From positions 6,120,501 to 6,184,500 of the forward strand of contig NZ_AP021861.1 in assembly GCF_009177095.1 (NCBI RefSeq): DNA of 64,000 nucleotides. The letters are read 5' to 3'. The notes below the pieces were generated by a model, which worked only from the letters and a program-made list of their open reading frames with translations, had not been told where the DNA came from and made no database searches. A program made the translations under genes and the position numbers. Numbering within the stretch: the stretch's first letter is position 1; each line of letters opens with the position of its first letter. Below, piece after piece: positions 8,985 through 17,709 of the stretch. Origin of the DNA: Lacipirellula parvula. Its GTDB lineage: Bacteria; Planctomycetota; Planctomycetia; Pirellulales; Lacipirellulaceae.

Positions 8985-10124
8985 ATGCATCGATTGATTG
9001 CCGCATGGGTTGTTGCCTTTGGGATGGTCGCCGCCGGCGCTGGGACGCTGCTCGCGAAACCGGCGGAGTCGCTGTTCACTGCCAAGAAAATCGACGGCGC
9101 GGAGCTGCGGTTCATCGGCAACGTGCCGGTCGCCATCCTCACCGGCACGCCCGCGGAAATCGGCCGGCAGCATGCGGAGCTACTCGCCGGCCCCGGCAAG
9201 GGGATGGTCGAGTTCCCCAAACGCTTTGCCGAGCGATTCGGCGTCGAGGCCTTTTGGCCGCTGGTGACCCAAGCCGGCAAGACGCTTGTCTCGCGGGCGC
9301 CACAGTCGCATCAACAAGAACTCGCTGCGATCGCCGCTAACAGCGACATCACCGCCGACCAACTCGCCGTCGGCAACACGCTGCTTGAGCTGCGCCGCCT
9401 TGGCTGCTCCGCCGTCGTCGTCGAACCGGCGCGAAGCAAAACCGGCGCGCCGATCTTCGGCCGCAATTTCGATTTCCCCACGCTTGGTGATCTCGACAAG
9501 TACAGCATGGTGATCGTCTACCGCCCCGAAGGAAAACATGCGTTCGCGTCGATTGGCTTCCCCGGACTCGTCGGCGTCATCTCGGCGATGAACGACGCCG
9601 GCCTCGCCGCGGGGACGCTCGACGTTGAACGCTCGGCCGACGGTTCGCGGAAATTTAACCCGACGGGCGAGCCGCTGGCGTTCGTCTTCCGCCGCATCAT
9701 GGAAGAGTGCACCACCGTCGACGAAGCGGAGAAGCTGCTCCGCAGCGTCAAGCCGACCACGTGGATGAACCTCACCGTGTGCGACCGCAACGGCGGGGCG
9801 ACGTTTGAGATCACCCCCGATCACATCGCACGACGCAACGCCGAGAACGGCATCGTCCGCTGCACGAACCATTTCCGCTGCGACGGTATGAGCGTCGGCG
9901 AAGAATGCTGGCGCTACGACGCCCTCGCAATCGACGACCTCGCGGACAAGATCGAAGTCCGCGAGGTGCAACTGGCGCTCGACGGCGCCAACCAAGGCGC
10001 CATGACGCTGCAAACAATGATCTTCGAACCGCGCGACCTGACGCTCCACCTGGCGATCGGCAAACCGCCCGTCTCGTTGAACAAGATGGAAAAGATCGCG
10101 TTAGCCCCGCTTTTTAAGCACTAG
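8985..10124 (+). CDS. Exported C45-family acyltransferase/peptidase-like protein
   Basis: A 379-residue Ntn-hydrolase-like protein of the C45 family (acyl-coenzyme A:6-aminopenicillanate acyltransferase relatives). The probable nucleophile is the Cys in RRLGCSAVV, followed by GAPIFGRNFDFP, which is the family signature around residues 125-165. Later motifs such as NDAGLAAGTLD and CTNHF fit the same fold. A signal peptide covers residues 1-23 (AAGAGTLLA end), so it acts outside the cytoplasm. In self-processing members the Cys becomes N-terminal. Here a C45 fold with long N-terminal region is seen, but cleavage cannot be shown. The ATG at 8985 is preferred over an upstream in-frame start at 8937 that lies inside the repeat element. 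Confidence 0.83.
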   Translation: MHRLIAAWVVAFGMVAAGAGTLLAKPAESLFTAKKIDGAELRFIGNVPVAILTGTPAEIGRQHAELLAGPGKGMVEFPKRFAERFGVEAFWPLVTQAGKTLVSRAPQSHQQELAAIAANSDITADQLAVGNTLLELRRLGCSAVVVEPARSKTGAPIFGRNFDFPTLGDLDKYSMVIVYRPEGKHAFASIGFPGLVGVISAMNDAGLAAGTLDVERSADGSRKFNPTGEPLAFVFRRIMEECTTVDEAEKLLRSVKPTTWMNLTVCDRNGGATFEITPDHIARRNAENGIVRCTNHFRCDGMSVGEECWRYDALAIDDLADKIEVREVQLALDGANQGAMTLQTMIFEPRDLTLHLAIGKPPVSLNKMEKIALAPLFKH

Positions 10125-10129
10125 CAGTA

Positions 10130-10213
10130 TTTCCTTTGCGTCTTCGCGCCTTTGCGTGAAACCTGCATTCAATTGGTCTCACGCAAAGGCGCGAAGGCGC
10201 AAAGAAGAGGAAA
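10130..10213. repeat. Word-repeat hairpin (GCGCAAAG family)
   Basis: The arms TTTCCTTTGCG... (10130-10163) and ...GCGCAAAGAAGAGGAAA (10174-10213) are reverse complements built on the word GGCGCAAAG, with a loop of about 12 bases. The right arm ends in an AGAGGAAA that imitates a ribosome site before an ATG at 10214. Confidence 0.85.
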
Positions 10214-10221
10214 ATGGCATA

Positions 10222-10257
10222 CGCCGCGGCAAGCTGCGGCGAGCTTGCCGCGGCTAA
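10222..10257. repeat. GC-rich palindrome ending in TAGCCGCGGC (minus strand)
   Basis: The unit CGCCGCGGCAAGC...GCTTGCCGCGGCTAA reads TTAGCCGCGGCAAGC on the minus strand, so it has the same TAGCC foot as the other palindromes. A half-sized relative (GCGGCAAGCCGC) directly follows the TAA of the DUF2071 gene at 14861. Confidence 0.7.
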
Positions 10258-10348
10258 CGCTCCTGCTGAACTTCGCGATTGCGACTGCTCGATACCTTTA
10301 ACTGTATCTGCCGTCGCTTCTCTGCTTTTGTCGTCGCGAGGTGCTATC

Positions 10349-11113
10349 GTGAGCGCTGATCTCTCTCGGTTGACTGCTATCGTTTACACCAGCGGGCGCC
10401 AGCAGAGCGTCACTCGGCTGATCAACAGCGTGGCGTGGCTTTACCCGCAGGTGAAAGTGTTGGTCGCCGACGACAGCCGCCAGCCGCAGCCGATGGCGGG
10501 CGCCGAGCCAGTGAAGATGCCGGTCGACAGCGGTGTGAGCGCGTGCCGCAACGCGCTGCTCGCGCGGATTCGGACGCCTTACTTCCTGCTGCTCGAAGAC
10601 AACCAAGAACTCAACCGCGGCTCACACGTCGACAAACTGCTAGCAGCGGTCGCCGGCGGTAAGTGCGACCTCGCCGCAGGCGACATGATCAGCTGCCGCC
10701 GCCGCTTCGGCTTGTTCACCAAGCGCGAGGCCGATCCTGGCCACGGCACGGTCGAGGCGACGCCCGAAGCGGTGAAGATCACCGCCGGAGCTCGCCCCGG
10801 CGTCGACGGCGTCCAAGGTTGCGACGTCGCCCACAACTTCTTCGTCGCCCGCACCGACAAAGTCCGCGCGATGGGAGGCTGGGATCCGCAACTGCTGGTC
10901 GACGAACGGCTCGAATTCTTCATCCGCGCCCGCCGCTTCGGCATCAAGACCGCGGTCTGCCTCGACTCGGTCGCCTGGCGTTGGAACGACGCCGCGGCGA
11001 AGACGACCCGCGACTTCAGCGCCCTGGCCGTCGCCAAGATGGGCGCTGCCCGGCTGATCGACGCCAATGGCCGCACGATCGAAGCCGCCAGCAGCCAAAC
11101 CCGCGCCGCGTAA
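10349..11113 (+). CDS. GT12-like glycosyltransferase (GT-A fold)
   Basis: A 254-residue cytoplasmic or membrane-associated glycosyltransferase. It has a GT-A core: TAIVYTSGRQ at the start, VADDS near residue 35, and LLEDNQEL near 80 in place of a strict DxD. The C-terminal half carries GCDVAHNFFVARTDKVRAMG and DERLEFFIRARRFG, which resemble the acceptor-side region of beta-1,4-N-acetylgalactosaminyltransferases (GT12). The gene at 50805-51584 has the same layout. The GTG at 10349, with GAGG 7 bases upstream, is chosen because the in-frame ATG at 10214 falls between two repeat elements. The sugar donor is unknown. Confidence 0.72.
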   Translation: MSADLSRLTAIVYTSGRQQSVTRLINSVAWLYPQVKVLVADDSRQPQPMAGAEPVKMPVDSGVSACRNALLARIRTPYFLLLEDNQELNRGSHVDKLLAAVAGGKCDLAAGDMISCRRRFGLFTKREADPGHGTVEATPEAVKITAGARPGVDGVQGCDVAHNFFVARTDKVRAMGGWDPQLLVDERLEFFIRARRFGIKTAVCLDSVAWRWNDAAAKTTRDFSALAVAKMGAARLIDANGRTIEAASSQTRAA

Positions 11114-11157
11114 ACCGCGGAGCCATCTTTCAAGCCCCCGCACTCACGCCACCAAGC

Positions 11158-11247
11158 AGCCGGAGGGCCACGCCCTCGGGGCCGCCCTGCCGGGAGGCGC
11201 TGCGAATCTCAAACGCACCGCCGCCCGGACCGCGTGGCGGTCCGGCT
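11158..11247. repeat. Paired short palindromes (GGCCACGCC type)
   Basis: A left hairpin CGGAGGGCCACGCCCTCGGG and a right hairpin CGGACCGCGTGGCGGTCCGG lie about 50 bases apart. The same paired layout recurs at 14924-15012, where both feet read TAG. Confidence 0.75.
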
Positions 11248-11424
11248 GTTGGCGAAGCGCCGCGGTAGTTGCCGCAACGATTGGCCAGCTCAAGCCAGCT
11301 CGGCCTGATGCTTTCGGCGATTCTCCGCTACAATTCCGCAGTTGCGCCAGCGGCGCAGCTCTGTCGGCCGACTCCGATTCTGCGAGAGGCCAGCGCGGTC
11401 TGCTCTTGAGCGCCCCGCCGCGTC

Positions 11425-11518
11425 TTGTGGGAGGCGTCTCCGACGCCGATACCGGTCGCCACTGCAAGCGGTTGTGGCATCGCACCGCCGCTTCGGGGTC
11501 GGAGACCCCTCCCACAAA
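11425..11518. repeat. 94-bp palindromic element (GTGGGAGGCGTCTCC type), copy 1
   Basis: The outer arms are TTGTGGGAGGCGTCTCCGAC and GTCGGAGACCCCTCCCACAA, with an internal GC-rich loop. A copy of the same length lies at 13955-14048 in the opposite orientation. Its arm differences (GGCGTC against GGGGTC) are swapped accordingly. Confidence 0.85.
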
Positions 11519-11560
11519 TTTTTAGGGCAACGCCCACTTCAACACATCGAGGGACGTTCC

Positions 11561-12097
11561 ATGTCGTCCGCCCAACCTCCGCAAAACCTTCCGCCCGCCG
11601 AAGTCGAGCAGCGCCGCCGCGCCGGCCAGCCGGTCCCGATCATCGACGTTCGCACGCCCGCCGAGTTTCGCGGCGTGCATGCCGAGGGAGCGCAGAACAT
11701 CCCCATCGATGAACTTGCGAGCCGCGTCGACGACTTGCGGCAACAAGCGGCCGCGGGGCCGCTCTACCTCATTTGCCAAGGGGGCGGCCGCTCGCGCCGT
11801 GCTTGCGAGCAACTTGCCGCACAAGGATTCGCCGTCGTGAACATCGACGGCGGCACGAACGCCTGGGGCGCCGCCGGCCTGCCGGTAGTGCGCGGCAAGG
11901 CGACGATCTCGCTTGAACGCCAAGTCCGCATCGCCGCCGGCTCGCTCGCGCTTACCGGCGCGCTACTCGCCTGGTTCGTCCACCCCGCGTTCGCCTGGCT
12001 CTCGGCGTTCATCGGCGCGGGACTCGTCTTCGCAGGCGTCACCGACACCTGCGGCATGGGCATGGTGCTGGCGAAGATGCCTTGGAATCGTTCGTAA
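11561..12097 (+). CDS. Rhodanese with DUF2892 membrane tail (YgaP-like)
   Basis: A 178-residue protein with a cytoplasmic rhodanese domain (residues about 10-120) and a two-helix membrane hairpin (about 128-165) like the DUF2892 part of E. coli YgaP. The active-site Cys is C72 in LICQGGGRSR, and IIDVRTPAEF at about 27-36 marks the fold. It should carry persulfide sulfur on the inner face of the membrane. The start ATG follows a GAGGGA ribosome site. It lies upstream of the CoA-disulfide reductase/rhodanese gene in the same direction, so the two probably serve the same sulfane-sulfur pathway, though a repeat hairpin separates them. Confidence 0.88.
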   Translation: MSSAQPPQNLPPAEVEQRRRAGQPVPIIDVRTPAEFRGVHAEGAQNIPIDELASRVDDLRQQAAAGPLYLICQGGGRSRRACEQLAAQGFAVVNIDGGTNAWGAAGLPVVRGKATISLERQVRIAAGSLALTGALLAWFVHPAFAWLSAFIGAGLVFAGVTDTCGMGMVLAKMPWNRS

Positions 12098-12160
12098 ACG
12101 ATCTATGCACTGAATCTCAACGCCATCAAACCACAAACAACGTCACACATAATCATTTCT

Positions 12161-12236
12161 CTTCCTTTGCGCCTTCGCGCCTTTGCGTGAGACCTGCATT
12201 AATTAATCTCACGCAAAGGCGCGAAGGCGCAAAGGA
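12161..12236. repeat. Word-repeat hairpin (GCGCAAAG family) ending at a ribosome site
   Basis: The arms CCTTTGCGCCTTCGCGCC... and ...GGCGCGAAGGCGCAAAGG are reverse complements around a short AT loop. The right end runs into AAAGGAGGAT, a good Shine-Dalgarno-like stretch 18 bases before the next gene's ATG, so the repeat forms most of that gene's leader. Confidence 0.85.
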
Positions 12237-12255
12237 GGATCAGAGGAAGTAAGCA

Positions 12256-13914
12256 ATGCGGATTGTGATCATCGGCGCGGTGGCAGGCGGGGCTTCGGCG
12301 GCGGCGCGGGCGCGGCGGTTGAGCGAGCAGGCGGAGATCGTACTCATTGAGCGGGGCGAAGCGCCGTCGTTCGCTAACTGCGGGCTCCCCTACTACGTCG
12401 GCGGCGTCATCGAGCAGCGCGACAAGTTGCTCGTCGCTCCTGCCCAACGCCTGATGGAACGCTTCCGCCTCGACGTGCGGACGCGGACCGAGGCGATCGC
12501 CATCGATCGTGCGAACCGCACGGTGCGGCTCCGCTATCTGGAGAACGGCGACGAGTACGACCTACCGTACGATAAGCTGATCCTCTCGCCTGGCGCGGCG
12601 CCGATTCGTCCGAACATTCCCGGCGTTGATCTGCCGCAGGTCTTCACGCTCCGCGAACTCCGTGACGCCGATCGCCTTCACGCCGCGGCGAAGGACGCCA
12701 AGCGGGCCGTCGTCATCGGCGGCGGTTTTATTGGGCTCGAGATGGCGGAGAACCTCGTCCATCGCGGTATGGCGACGACGATCGTCGAGCTGGCCGATCA
12801 GATCCTGCCGCCGTGGGACGCCGAAATGGTGTCGCCGCTCGCCGCCCACCTGCGCGAGAAGGGCGTGACGCTCAAACTGAGCAACGCCGCCGAAGCAATC
12901 GAGCCGGCCGACAATGGCGTCGTCGTGCGGTTGCGCAGCGGCGAGTCGCTCGAGGCCGACATGGTGATTCTGAGCGTTGGCGTCCGTCCGGAGAATCATC
13001 TCGCGGTTAACTGCGGACTTGCCGTGGCGGAACGGGGCGGCATTAAGGTGAACGACCAGATGCAGACGAGCGATCCCGACATCTACGCCGTCGGCGACGC
13101 GATCGAGACTCGCAACCTGGTCGACGGCACGCCGGCGCAGATTCCGCTTGCTGGGCCGGCGAATCGGCAGGGTCGCATCGCGGCCGATCACATCTTTGGC
13201 CGGTCAACGCGCTTCGCCGGCATCCAAGGGACGGCGATCGTCGGCGCCTTCGAGATGGCCGCGGCGATGACCGGCCTCAGCGAGAAGGTGCTGCGTAAGG
13301 CGGGGACGCCGTTCGAGAAGATTTATATCCACCCCGCCAACCACGCCGGCTATTATCCCGGTGCGAAGCAGATGTCGATCAAGTTGCTATTCGAACCCGA
13401 CGGCGGCCGGTTGCTCGGCGCGCAGGCGGTTGGCCGCGACGGCGTCGACAAGCGGATGGACGTCCTCGCCGTGGCGGTGAAGGCGGGGATGACCGCGTTC
13501 GATCTCGAAGAATTGGAACTCGCCTACGCGCCGCAGTTCGGCTCGGCGAAAGATCCAGTGAACATGGCGGGGTTCGTTGCGTCGGGGGTCGTGCGCGGCG
13601 ACCACCCAATCGCTCACTGCGAAGACTTGCCGCAGCAGCCGGGCGCCAACGGCGAGTTAGTTCTTGATGTGCGCATGACCGGCGAATTCGCCGCCGGCAA
13701 CATCCCCGGCGCCGTCAACATTCCCGTCGACGTCCTGCGCGAACGCCTCGGCGAACTCAACCGCGAGCAGCCGATTATCGTTTACTGCCAAGTCGGCATG
13801 CGTGGCTACATCGCCACGCGGATCTTGCTGCAAAACGGTTTTAATGCCCGCAACCTCAGCGGCGGTTATACGACCTACAAGCAAGTAACGGCGGCCCGGC
13901 AAAACGCTGGTTAA
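12256..13914 (+). CDS. CoA-disulfide reductase/persulfide reductase with C-terminal rhodanese
   Basis: A 552-residue flavoprotein. The FAD-binding GAVAGGASAA is at residues 7-16. The redox-active Cys is C42 in SFANCGLPYY, the single-Cys signature of CoA-disulfide reductases. The NAD(P)H-binding VVIGGGFIGLEMAE is near 153 and a second FAD motif YAVGDA near 277. A dimerisation domain follows, and residues about 460-545 form a rhodanese domain with catalytic Cys in YCQVGMRG. Such fusions (CoADR-RHD) reduce CoA disulfides, persulfides or polysulfides. A repeat hairpin lies 20 bases upstream. The exact substrate is inferred by family only. Confidence 0.9.
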   Translation: MRIVIIGAVAGGASAAARARRLSEQAEIVLIERGEAPSFANCGLPYYVGGVIEQRDKLLVAPAQRLMERFRLDVRTRTEAIAIDRANRTVRLRYLENGDEYDLPYDKLILSPGAAPIRPNIPGVDLPQVFTLRELRDADRLHAAAKDAKRAVVIGGGFIGLEMAENLVHRGMATTIVELADQILPPWDAEMVSPLAAHLREKGVTLKLSNAAEAIEPADNGVVVRLRSGESLEADMVILSVGVRPENHLAVNCGLAVAERGGIKVNDQMQTSDPDIYAVGDAIETRNLVDGTPAQIPLAGPANRQGRIAADHIFGRSTRFAGIQGTAIVGAFEMAAAMTGLSEKVLRKAGTPFEKIYIHPANHAGYYPGAKQMSIKLLFEPDGGRLLGAQAVGRDGVDKRMDVLAVAVKAGMTAFDLEELELAYAPQFGSAKDPVNMAGFVASGVVRGDHPIAHCEDLPQQPGANGELVLDVRMTGEFAAGNIPGAVNIPVDVLRERLGELNREQPIIVYCQVGMRGYIATRILLQNGFNARNLSGGYTTYKQVTAARQNAG

Positions 13915-13954
13915 TGACGGCGGAATTTTGCGGTGAGTGTTTGAGACGGAGCGT

Positions 13955-14048
13955 GTGTGGGAGGGGTCTCTGACCCCGATGCGACGTTGTACCACCACAA
14001 CGGCTTGTCGTGGTGAGCGGAATCGGCGTCGGAGACGCCTCCCACAAA
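13955..14048. repeat. 94-bp palindromic element (GTGGGAGGCGTCTCC type), copy 2, inverted
   Basis: Its outer arms match those of the element at 11425-11518 when read on the opposite strand. The loop is diverged but equal in length. It lies just upstream of the DUF2071 gene. Confidence 0.85.
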
Positions 14049-14089
14049 AGGCCGCGAAGTCCCCTAACCACCTGCCCCAAGAGCTTGTG

Positions 14090-14863
14090 ATGATTTCCGC
14101 TATTGAATCCATCGATGCTAACAGGCCATTTACTTGGCCAGCTCGCCGGCCGTTGCTCACCGCCGAGTGGCGCCAATTGGCGATGCTCAACTACGCCGTC
14201 GATCGCGCCATCCTGCGACCGCTCGTACCGACGGGAACGGAACTCGACGATTGGAATGGCGAGTCGTACGCCTCGGTGATCGGGTTCCAATTCTTGCGAA
14301 CCACCTTCTGCGGCGTGCCAATCCCGTTCCACGCGAGCTTCGTCGAAGTGAACCTGCGGTTCTACATCCGCCGGCGGGCGCCGGAAGGATGGCGCCGCGG
14401 CGTCGCATTTATTCGCGAACTTGCCCCGCGCCGCGCCGTGGCGCTAGTGGCGAACCTGCTCTACGGCGAGCGCTACCTCGCCGTGCCGATGACGCACGAA
14501 CTCGTGCCGGGCGAGGGCGAGGTTCCGCGGCGTTTGGAATATGGCTGGCGCTACCGCGGCGGCAGCGGCCGACTCGCGCTCGAACCGGCCGGCGAGGCGT
14601 TGCCGCTGGCCGAGGGTTCGCACGAGCAGTACATCGCCGAGCACTACTGGGGCTACTCGCACCATCCCCGCGGCGGCGTCGAGTACGAGGTGGCCCACCC
14701 CTCATGGCAATACAGCCCCGGCCGGGCCGCCAGTTTTGAATGCGACCATGTCGCTGCCGTCTACGGCGAGCTGTGGGTCGAAGCGCTGAGCGGCCCGCCA
14801 ACTTCCGCCTTTTGGGCCGACGGTTCCGCCGTCCGCGTCTACGCCGGCCAGCGAATCCACTAA
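14090..14863 (+). CDS. DUF2071 (YqjF-like) family protein
   Basis: A 257-residue soluble protein of the DUF2071/YqjF family. Recognisable features are AEWRQLAMLNYAVDRAILRPLVPTG at about 22-46, YASVIGFQFLRT near 60, VEVNLRFYIRR near 85 and HYWGYSHHPRGG near 190. The biochemical role of the family is not established. No membrane segment is present. The ATG at 14090 starts the conserved region; frames open further upstream run through a repeat element. It lies in a row of unrelated co-directional genes with repeats in every gap. Confidence 0.8.
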   Translation: MISAIESIDANRPFTWPARRPLLTAEWRQLAMLNYAVDRAILRPLVPTGTELDDWNGESYASVIGFQFLRTTFCGVPIPFHASFVEVNLRFYIRRRAPEGWRRGVAFIRELAPRRAVALVANLLYGERYLAVPMTHELVPGEGEVPRRLEYGWRYRGGSGRLALEPAGEALPLAEGSHEQYIAEHYWGYSHHPRGGVEYEVAHPSWQYSPGRAASFECDHVAAVYGELWVEALSGPPTSAFWADGSAVRVYAGQRIH

Positions 14864-14923
14864 GCGGCAAGCCGCGGGGTGCATTCGCTGAACCTGGGTC
14901 CCTCCGACGGGCTCATCTGCTCT

Positions 14924-15012
14924 AGCCGGAAGGCCACGCCTTCCGGGATGATGTGCGGACCGGGCGTAAACCCTCTCGGCGCCGCCCCCGGACCGCGTGG
15001 CGGTCCGGCTAC
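14924..15012. repeat. Paired short palindromes with TAG feet (GGCCACGCC type)
   Basis: The left unit is TAGCCGGAAGGCCACGCCTT, continuing CCGGG. The right unit, read on the minus strand, is GTAGCCGGACCGCCACG. The two feet point outward as CTAG and GTAG. A related pair is at 11158-11247. Confidence 0.8.
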
Positions 15013-15066
15013 TTGTTGTTGCTCGCCCACCAGTCACCGATCACTAGTCACCGGTCTCCCGCTCCG

Positions 15067-15573
15067 ATGTCCCTCGCCATTCGCCCCGCCGCCGAAGCCG
15101 ACCTCCCGGCGATCAACGCTATCTACAACCACTACGTCGTCACCTCGACGACGACGTACGACCTCGCGCCACTGCCGCTCGAAGATCGTCAGCGTTGGTT
15201 CGCGGGCCGTGACAAAATTCACCCAGTGATCGTCGTCACCACGCAAACTAGCGGCATAGAAAAAATCGTCGGCTGGGGATCGCTCAACGTCTTCCGCTCA
15301 AAGCCGGGCTACCGCTTCACCGTCGAGAACTCGGTGTACGTTCACCCCGACCATCAGCGGCAAGGCATCGGCTCGGCGATCATTCAGCACCAGATTCAAC
15401 AAGCGAAAGAACTCGACCTCCACGCGATCGTTGCCGGCATCGGCGCCGAGCAAACGGCCAGCATCGCCCTCCACGGAAAGCATGGCTTCGTCGAAGTCGC
15501 CAGATTCCCCGAGATCGGCCGCAAGTTCGACCAGTGGCTCGACGTGGTCTTCATGCAGCGACTAATCAAGTAG
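15067..15573 (+). CDS. GNAT N-acetyltransferase (phosphinothricin acetyltransferase-like)
   Basis: A 168-residue acetyltransferase resembling the Pat/Bar/YncA branch of GNAT. The N-terminus IRPAAEADLPAINAIYNHYV, with TSTTTYD after it, is typical of that branch. The acetyl-CoA loop is HPDHQRQGIGSAI at about 98-110, and the C-terminus has LHGKHGF. It probably acetylates an amine or amino-acid analogue; members range from drug-resistance to methionine sulfone acetylation. The frame is open to 14953, but the conserved domain begins at the ATG at 15067. The stop codon TAG at 15571 is also the first three bases of a palindromic repeat. Confidence 0.85.
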   Translation: MSLAIRPAAEADLPAINAIYNHYVVTSTTTYDLAPLPLEDRQRWFAGRDKIHPVIVVTTQTSGIEKIVGWGSLNVFRSKPGYRFTVENSVYVHPDHQRQGIGSAIIQHQIQQAKELDLHAIVAGIGAEQTASIALHGKHGFVEVARFPEIGRKFDQWLDVVFMQRLIK

Positions 15574-15599
15574 CCGCGGGTCAACGACCCGCCGGAGCG
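15571..15599 (+). repeat. TAG-foot palindrome supplying the GNAT stop codon
   Basis: The unit TAGCCGCGGGTCAACG...CCGGAGCG is identical over its 29 bases to the copy at 7756-7784. Its first triplet is the in-frame stop of the acetyltransferase gene, preceded by AAG, which gives the GTAG foot. Confidence 0.88.
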
Positions 15600-15630
15600 A
15601 TTCACCGCACCAACTCTGCTTCAAATTCTT

Positions 15631-15811
15631 TTAACCACGAAATAGACGAAAGGAACGAAAGTAATGCTCTGATTTGCATCTCCCTTTGCGCCTTCGCGCC
15701 TTTGCGTGAGATCAATTAAATGCAGGTCTCACGCAAAGGCGCGAAGGCGCAAAGAAATACGCAGAGCAAGACAATTTCTTTTTTCGTTCCTTTCGTGTGT
15801 TTCGTGGTTAA
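15631..15811. repeat. Complete nested word-repeat element, about 180 bp (copy B)
   Basis: Nearly identical to 8764-8945: outer arms of ACGAAA words (15634-15661 and 15780-15811), inner arms of GCGCAAAGG words (15683-15712 and 15724-15754), and the same connectors. It lies between the GNAT and ilvD genes. Having two copies of full length with matching ends argues for a mobile or recently duplicated unit. Confidence 0.9.
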
Positions 15812-16011
15812 CCTCCCCTGAAGTGCAATCAGCGTGACTAACGGCAAAATAGCCTGGTTTTCCCCCCCCCGCGAACCGCCTGCCGCGTTCGGCCCTCTGT
15901 GGTTAAAATGGAAGGCTCGCGATTTTGTGGGAGCGTTTCATTAGTACTCGCTCCGGCCGGTCGTTGACCCGCGGCTACTGAACCCCGAACCCTGATACCT
16001 GAACCCTCTCT
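15812..16011. repeat. ilvD leader: palindrome plus reiterated CTGAACCC words
   Basis: The leader contains a half copy of the GTGGGAG element (15924-15936), a TAG-foot palindrome in reverse (15949-15977), and then the reiterated word CTGAACCC (15978-16008) running to within a few bases of the ilvD ATG. No clear ribosome site is visible. The same word run precedes the M50 gene at 60780. Confidence 0.7.
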
Positions 16012-16014
16012 AGC

Positions 16015-17709
16015 ATGCTCAACAAAATCTCTCGCCACATCACGCAACCGAAGTCGCAGGGCGCCAGCCAGGCCATGTTGTTTGGCACCGGCCTCACCGA
16101 AGAGGACATGAATCGTCCGCAGGTCGGCATCGCGAGCATGTGGTACGACGGCAACACCTGCAACATGCACCTGCTCAACCTGGCGGGCGAAGTGAAGAAG
16201 GGCGTGCAGGCCGCCGGCATGGTAGGGATGCGGTTCAACACGATCGGCGTCAGCGACGGCATCTCGATGGGCACCAGCGGCATGAGCTACTCGCTCCAGT
16301 CGCGCGATCTCATTGCCGACTCGATCGAGACGGTGATGGAAGCGCAGTGGTACGACGCGCTGGTCGCCCTGCCCGGCTGCGATAAGAACATGCCGGGCTG
16401 TCTGATGGCGATGGGCCGGCTCAATCGTCCGGCGATCATGGTCTACGGCGGCACGATCAAGCCAGGCTTTACCTCGGGTAAAGCCGCCACCGGTGGTGGC
16501 GGTGAAAAGCGCGACATCGTGAGCGCGTTCCAGTGCTATGGCGAATTCCTCGCCGGCCGCATCACCGAGGAAGAACGCAAAGACATCGTCCGCCACAGCT
16601 GTCCCGGCGCCGGGGCGTGCGGCGGCATGTACACTGCCAACACGATGGCCTCGGCAATCGAAGCGATGGGCATGACGCTGCCGTACAGCAGCTCGATCCC
16701 CGCCGAGAATCCCGACAAAATCGGCGAGTGCCTCGCCGCGGGCAAGGCGATTTACAAACTGCTCGAAATGGATCTCAAGCCGCGCGACATCATGACTCGC
16801 GCCGCGTTCGAAAACGCGATGGTCGTCATCATGGCCGTCGGCGGTTCGACGAACGGCGTGCTGCACCTGCTGGCGATGGCTCGCTCGGTGGGCGTTGAAC
16901 TCACCATCGACGACTTCCAAGCGGTGAGCGACCGCGTGCCCTATCTGGCCGACCTCAAGCCGAGCGGCAAGTTTGTCCAGGAAGAGCTGCACGAAGTCGG
17001 CGGCACGCCGGCCGTGATGAAGATGCTGCTCGAACACGGCCTCATCGACGGCACCTGCAAGACGGTGACCGGCAAGACCATCGCCGAGAACCTCGCCCCG
17101 CTGCCTGGCCTGAAGAAGGGCCAAACGATCGTCCACTCGCTAGACAAGCCGCTGAAGGCATCGGGCCACATCCGCATCATGCGCGGCAACCTCTGCCCCG
17201 ACGGCGCCGTCGCGAAGATCACCGGCAAGGAAGGGCTCGTCTTCACCGGCACGGCCCGCTGCTTCGACAGCGAGGAAGACATGCTGCACGCGATGGAGCG
17301 GAAGGAAATCGTAAAGGGCGACGTGATCATCATCCGCTACGAAGGCCCGCAGGGGGGCCCCGGCATGCCGGAGATGCTCACCCCCACAAGCGCAATCATG
17401 GGCGCCGGCCTCGGCGCCGACGTCGCCCTCATCACCGACGGCCGGTTCAGCGGCGGCAGCCACGGATTTATTGTCGGCCACGTCACGCCGGAGGCCCAAG
17501 TCGGCGGGCCGATCGCCCTCGTGCAAAACGGCGACAAGATCACGCTCGACGCCGAGGCGAATCTCATTACGGTCGACGTGAGCGACGCAGAGTTCGAGAA
17601 GCGGCGGAAGGCGTGGAAGGCGCCGGCGTTCAAAGCCACCCGTGGCACGCTCTACAAGTACATCAAGAATGTGAAGAGCGCGAGCGAAGGCTGCGTGACG
17701 GACGAGTGA
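16015..17709 (+). CDS. ilvD: Dihydroxy-acid dehydratase
   Basis: A 564-residue cytoplasmic Fe-S enzyme of branched-chain amino acid biosynthesis. It dehydrates 2,3-dihydroxy-isovalerate and 2,3-dihydroxy-3-methylvalerate to the 2-oxo acids used for valine and isoleucine. The cluster cysteines are visible in NTCNMHL (about 45), [10 protein letters not shown] (about 122-131) and [12 protein letters not shown] (about 200). The C-terminal [11 protein letters not shown] is the family signature. Length and order are normal. No other ilv gene is adjacent. The ATG at 16015 fits the family N-terminus even though the leader lacks an evident Shine-Dalgarno. Confidence 0.97.
   Translation: MLNKISRHITQPKSQGASQAMLFGTGLTEEDMNRPQVGIASMWYDGNTCNMHLLNLAGEVKKGVQAAGMVGMRFNTIGVSDGISMGTSGMSYSLQSRDLIADSIETVMEAQWYDALVALPGCDKNMPGCLMAMGRLNRPAIMVYGGTIKPGFTSGKAATGGGGEKRDIVSAFQCYGEFLAGRITEEERKDIVRHSCPGAGACGGMYTANTMASAIEAMGMTLPYSSSIPAENPDKIGECLAAGKAIYKLLEMDLKPRDIMTRAAFENAMVVIMAVGGSTNGVLHLLAMARSVGVELTIDDFQAVSDRVPYLADLKPSGKFVQEELHEVGGTPAVMKMLLEHGLIDGTCKTVTGKTIAENLAPLPGLKKGQTIVHSLDKPLKASGHIRIMRGNLCPDGAVAKITGKEGLVFTGTARCFDSEEDMLHAMERKEIVKGDVIIIRYEGPQGGPGMPEMLTPTSAIMGAGLGADVALITDGRFSGGSHGFIVGHVTPEAQVGGPIALVQNGDKITLDAEANLITVDVSDAEFEKRRKAWKAPAFKATRGTLYKYIKNVKSASEGCVTDE

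Larger units (their letters stand above)
11114..11560. other. Intergenic region filled with two palindromic elements
   Basis: These 447 bases between the glycosyltransferase and rhodanese genes hold two elements, described separately: one at 11158-11247 (CGGAGGGCCACGCCCTCGGG and CGGACCGCGTGGCGGTCCGG) and one at 11425-11518. The stretch between them (about 11250-11420) shows nothing recognisable. Confidence 0.5.

Noticed and set aside
10214-10348. ATG 10214 as start of the glycosyltransferase
   Set aside because: The 45 extra codons are translated repeat sequence (end of a word hairpin plus a GC-rich palindrome). The GTG at 10349 fits the GT-A core.
15838-17136. Long open frame on the minus strand (432 codons)
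   Set aside because: It lies opposite ilvD, which has full family motifs and the normal length. The minus frame is a GC-rich antisense shadow with no family motif.
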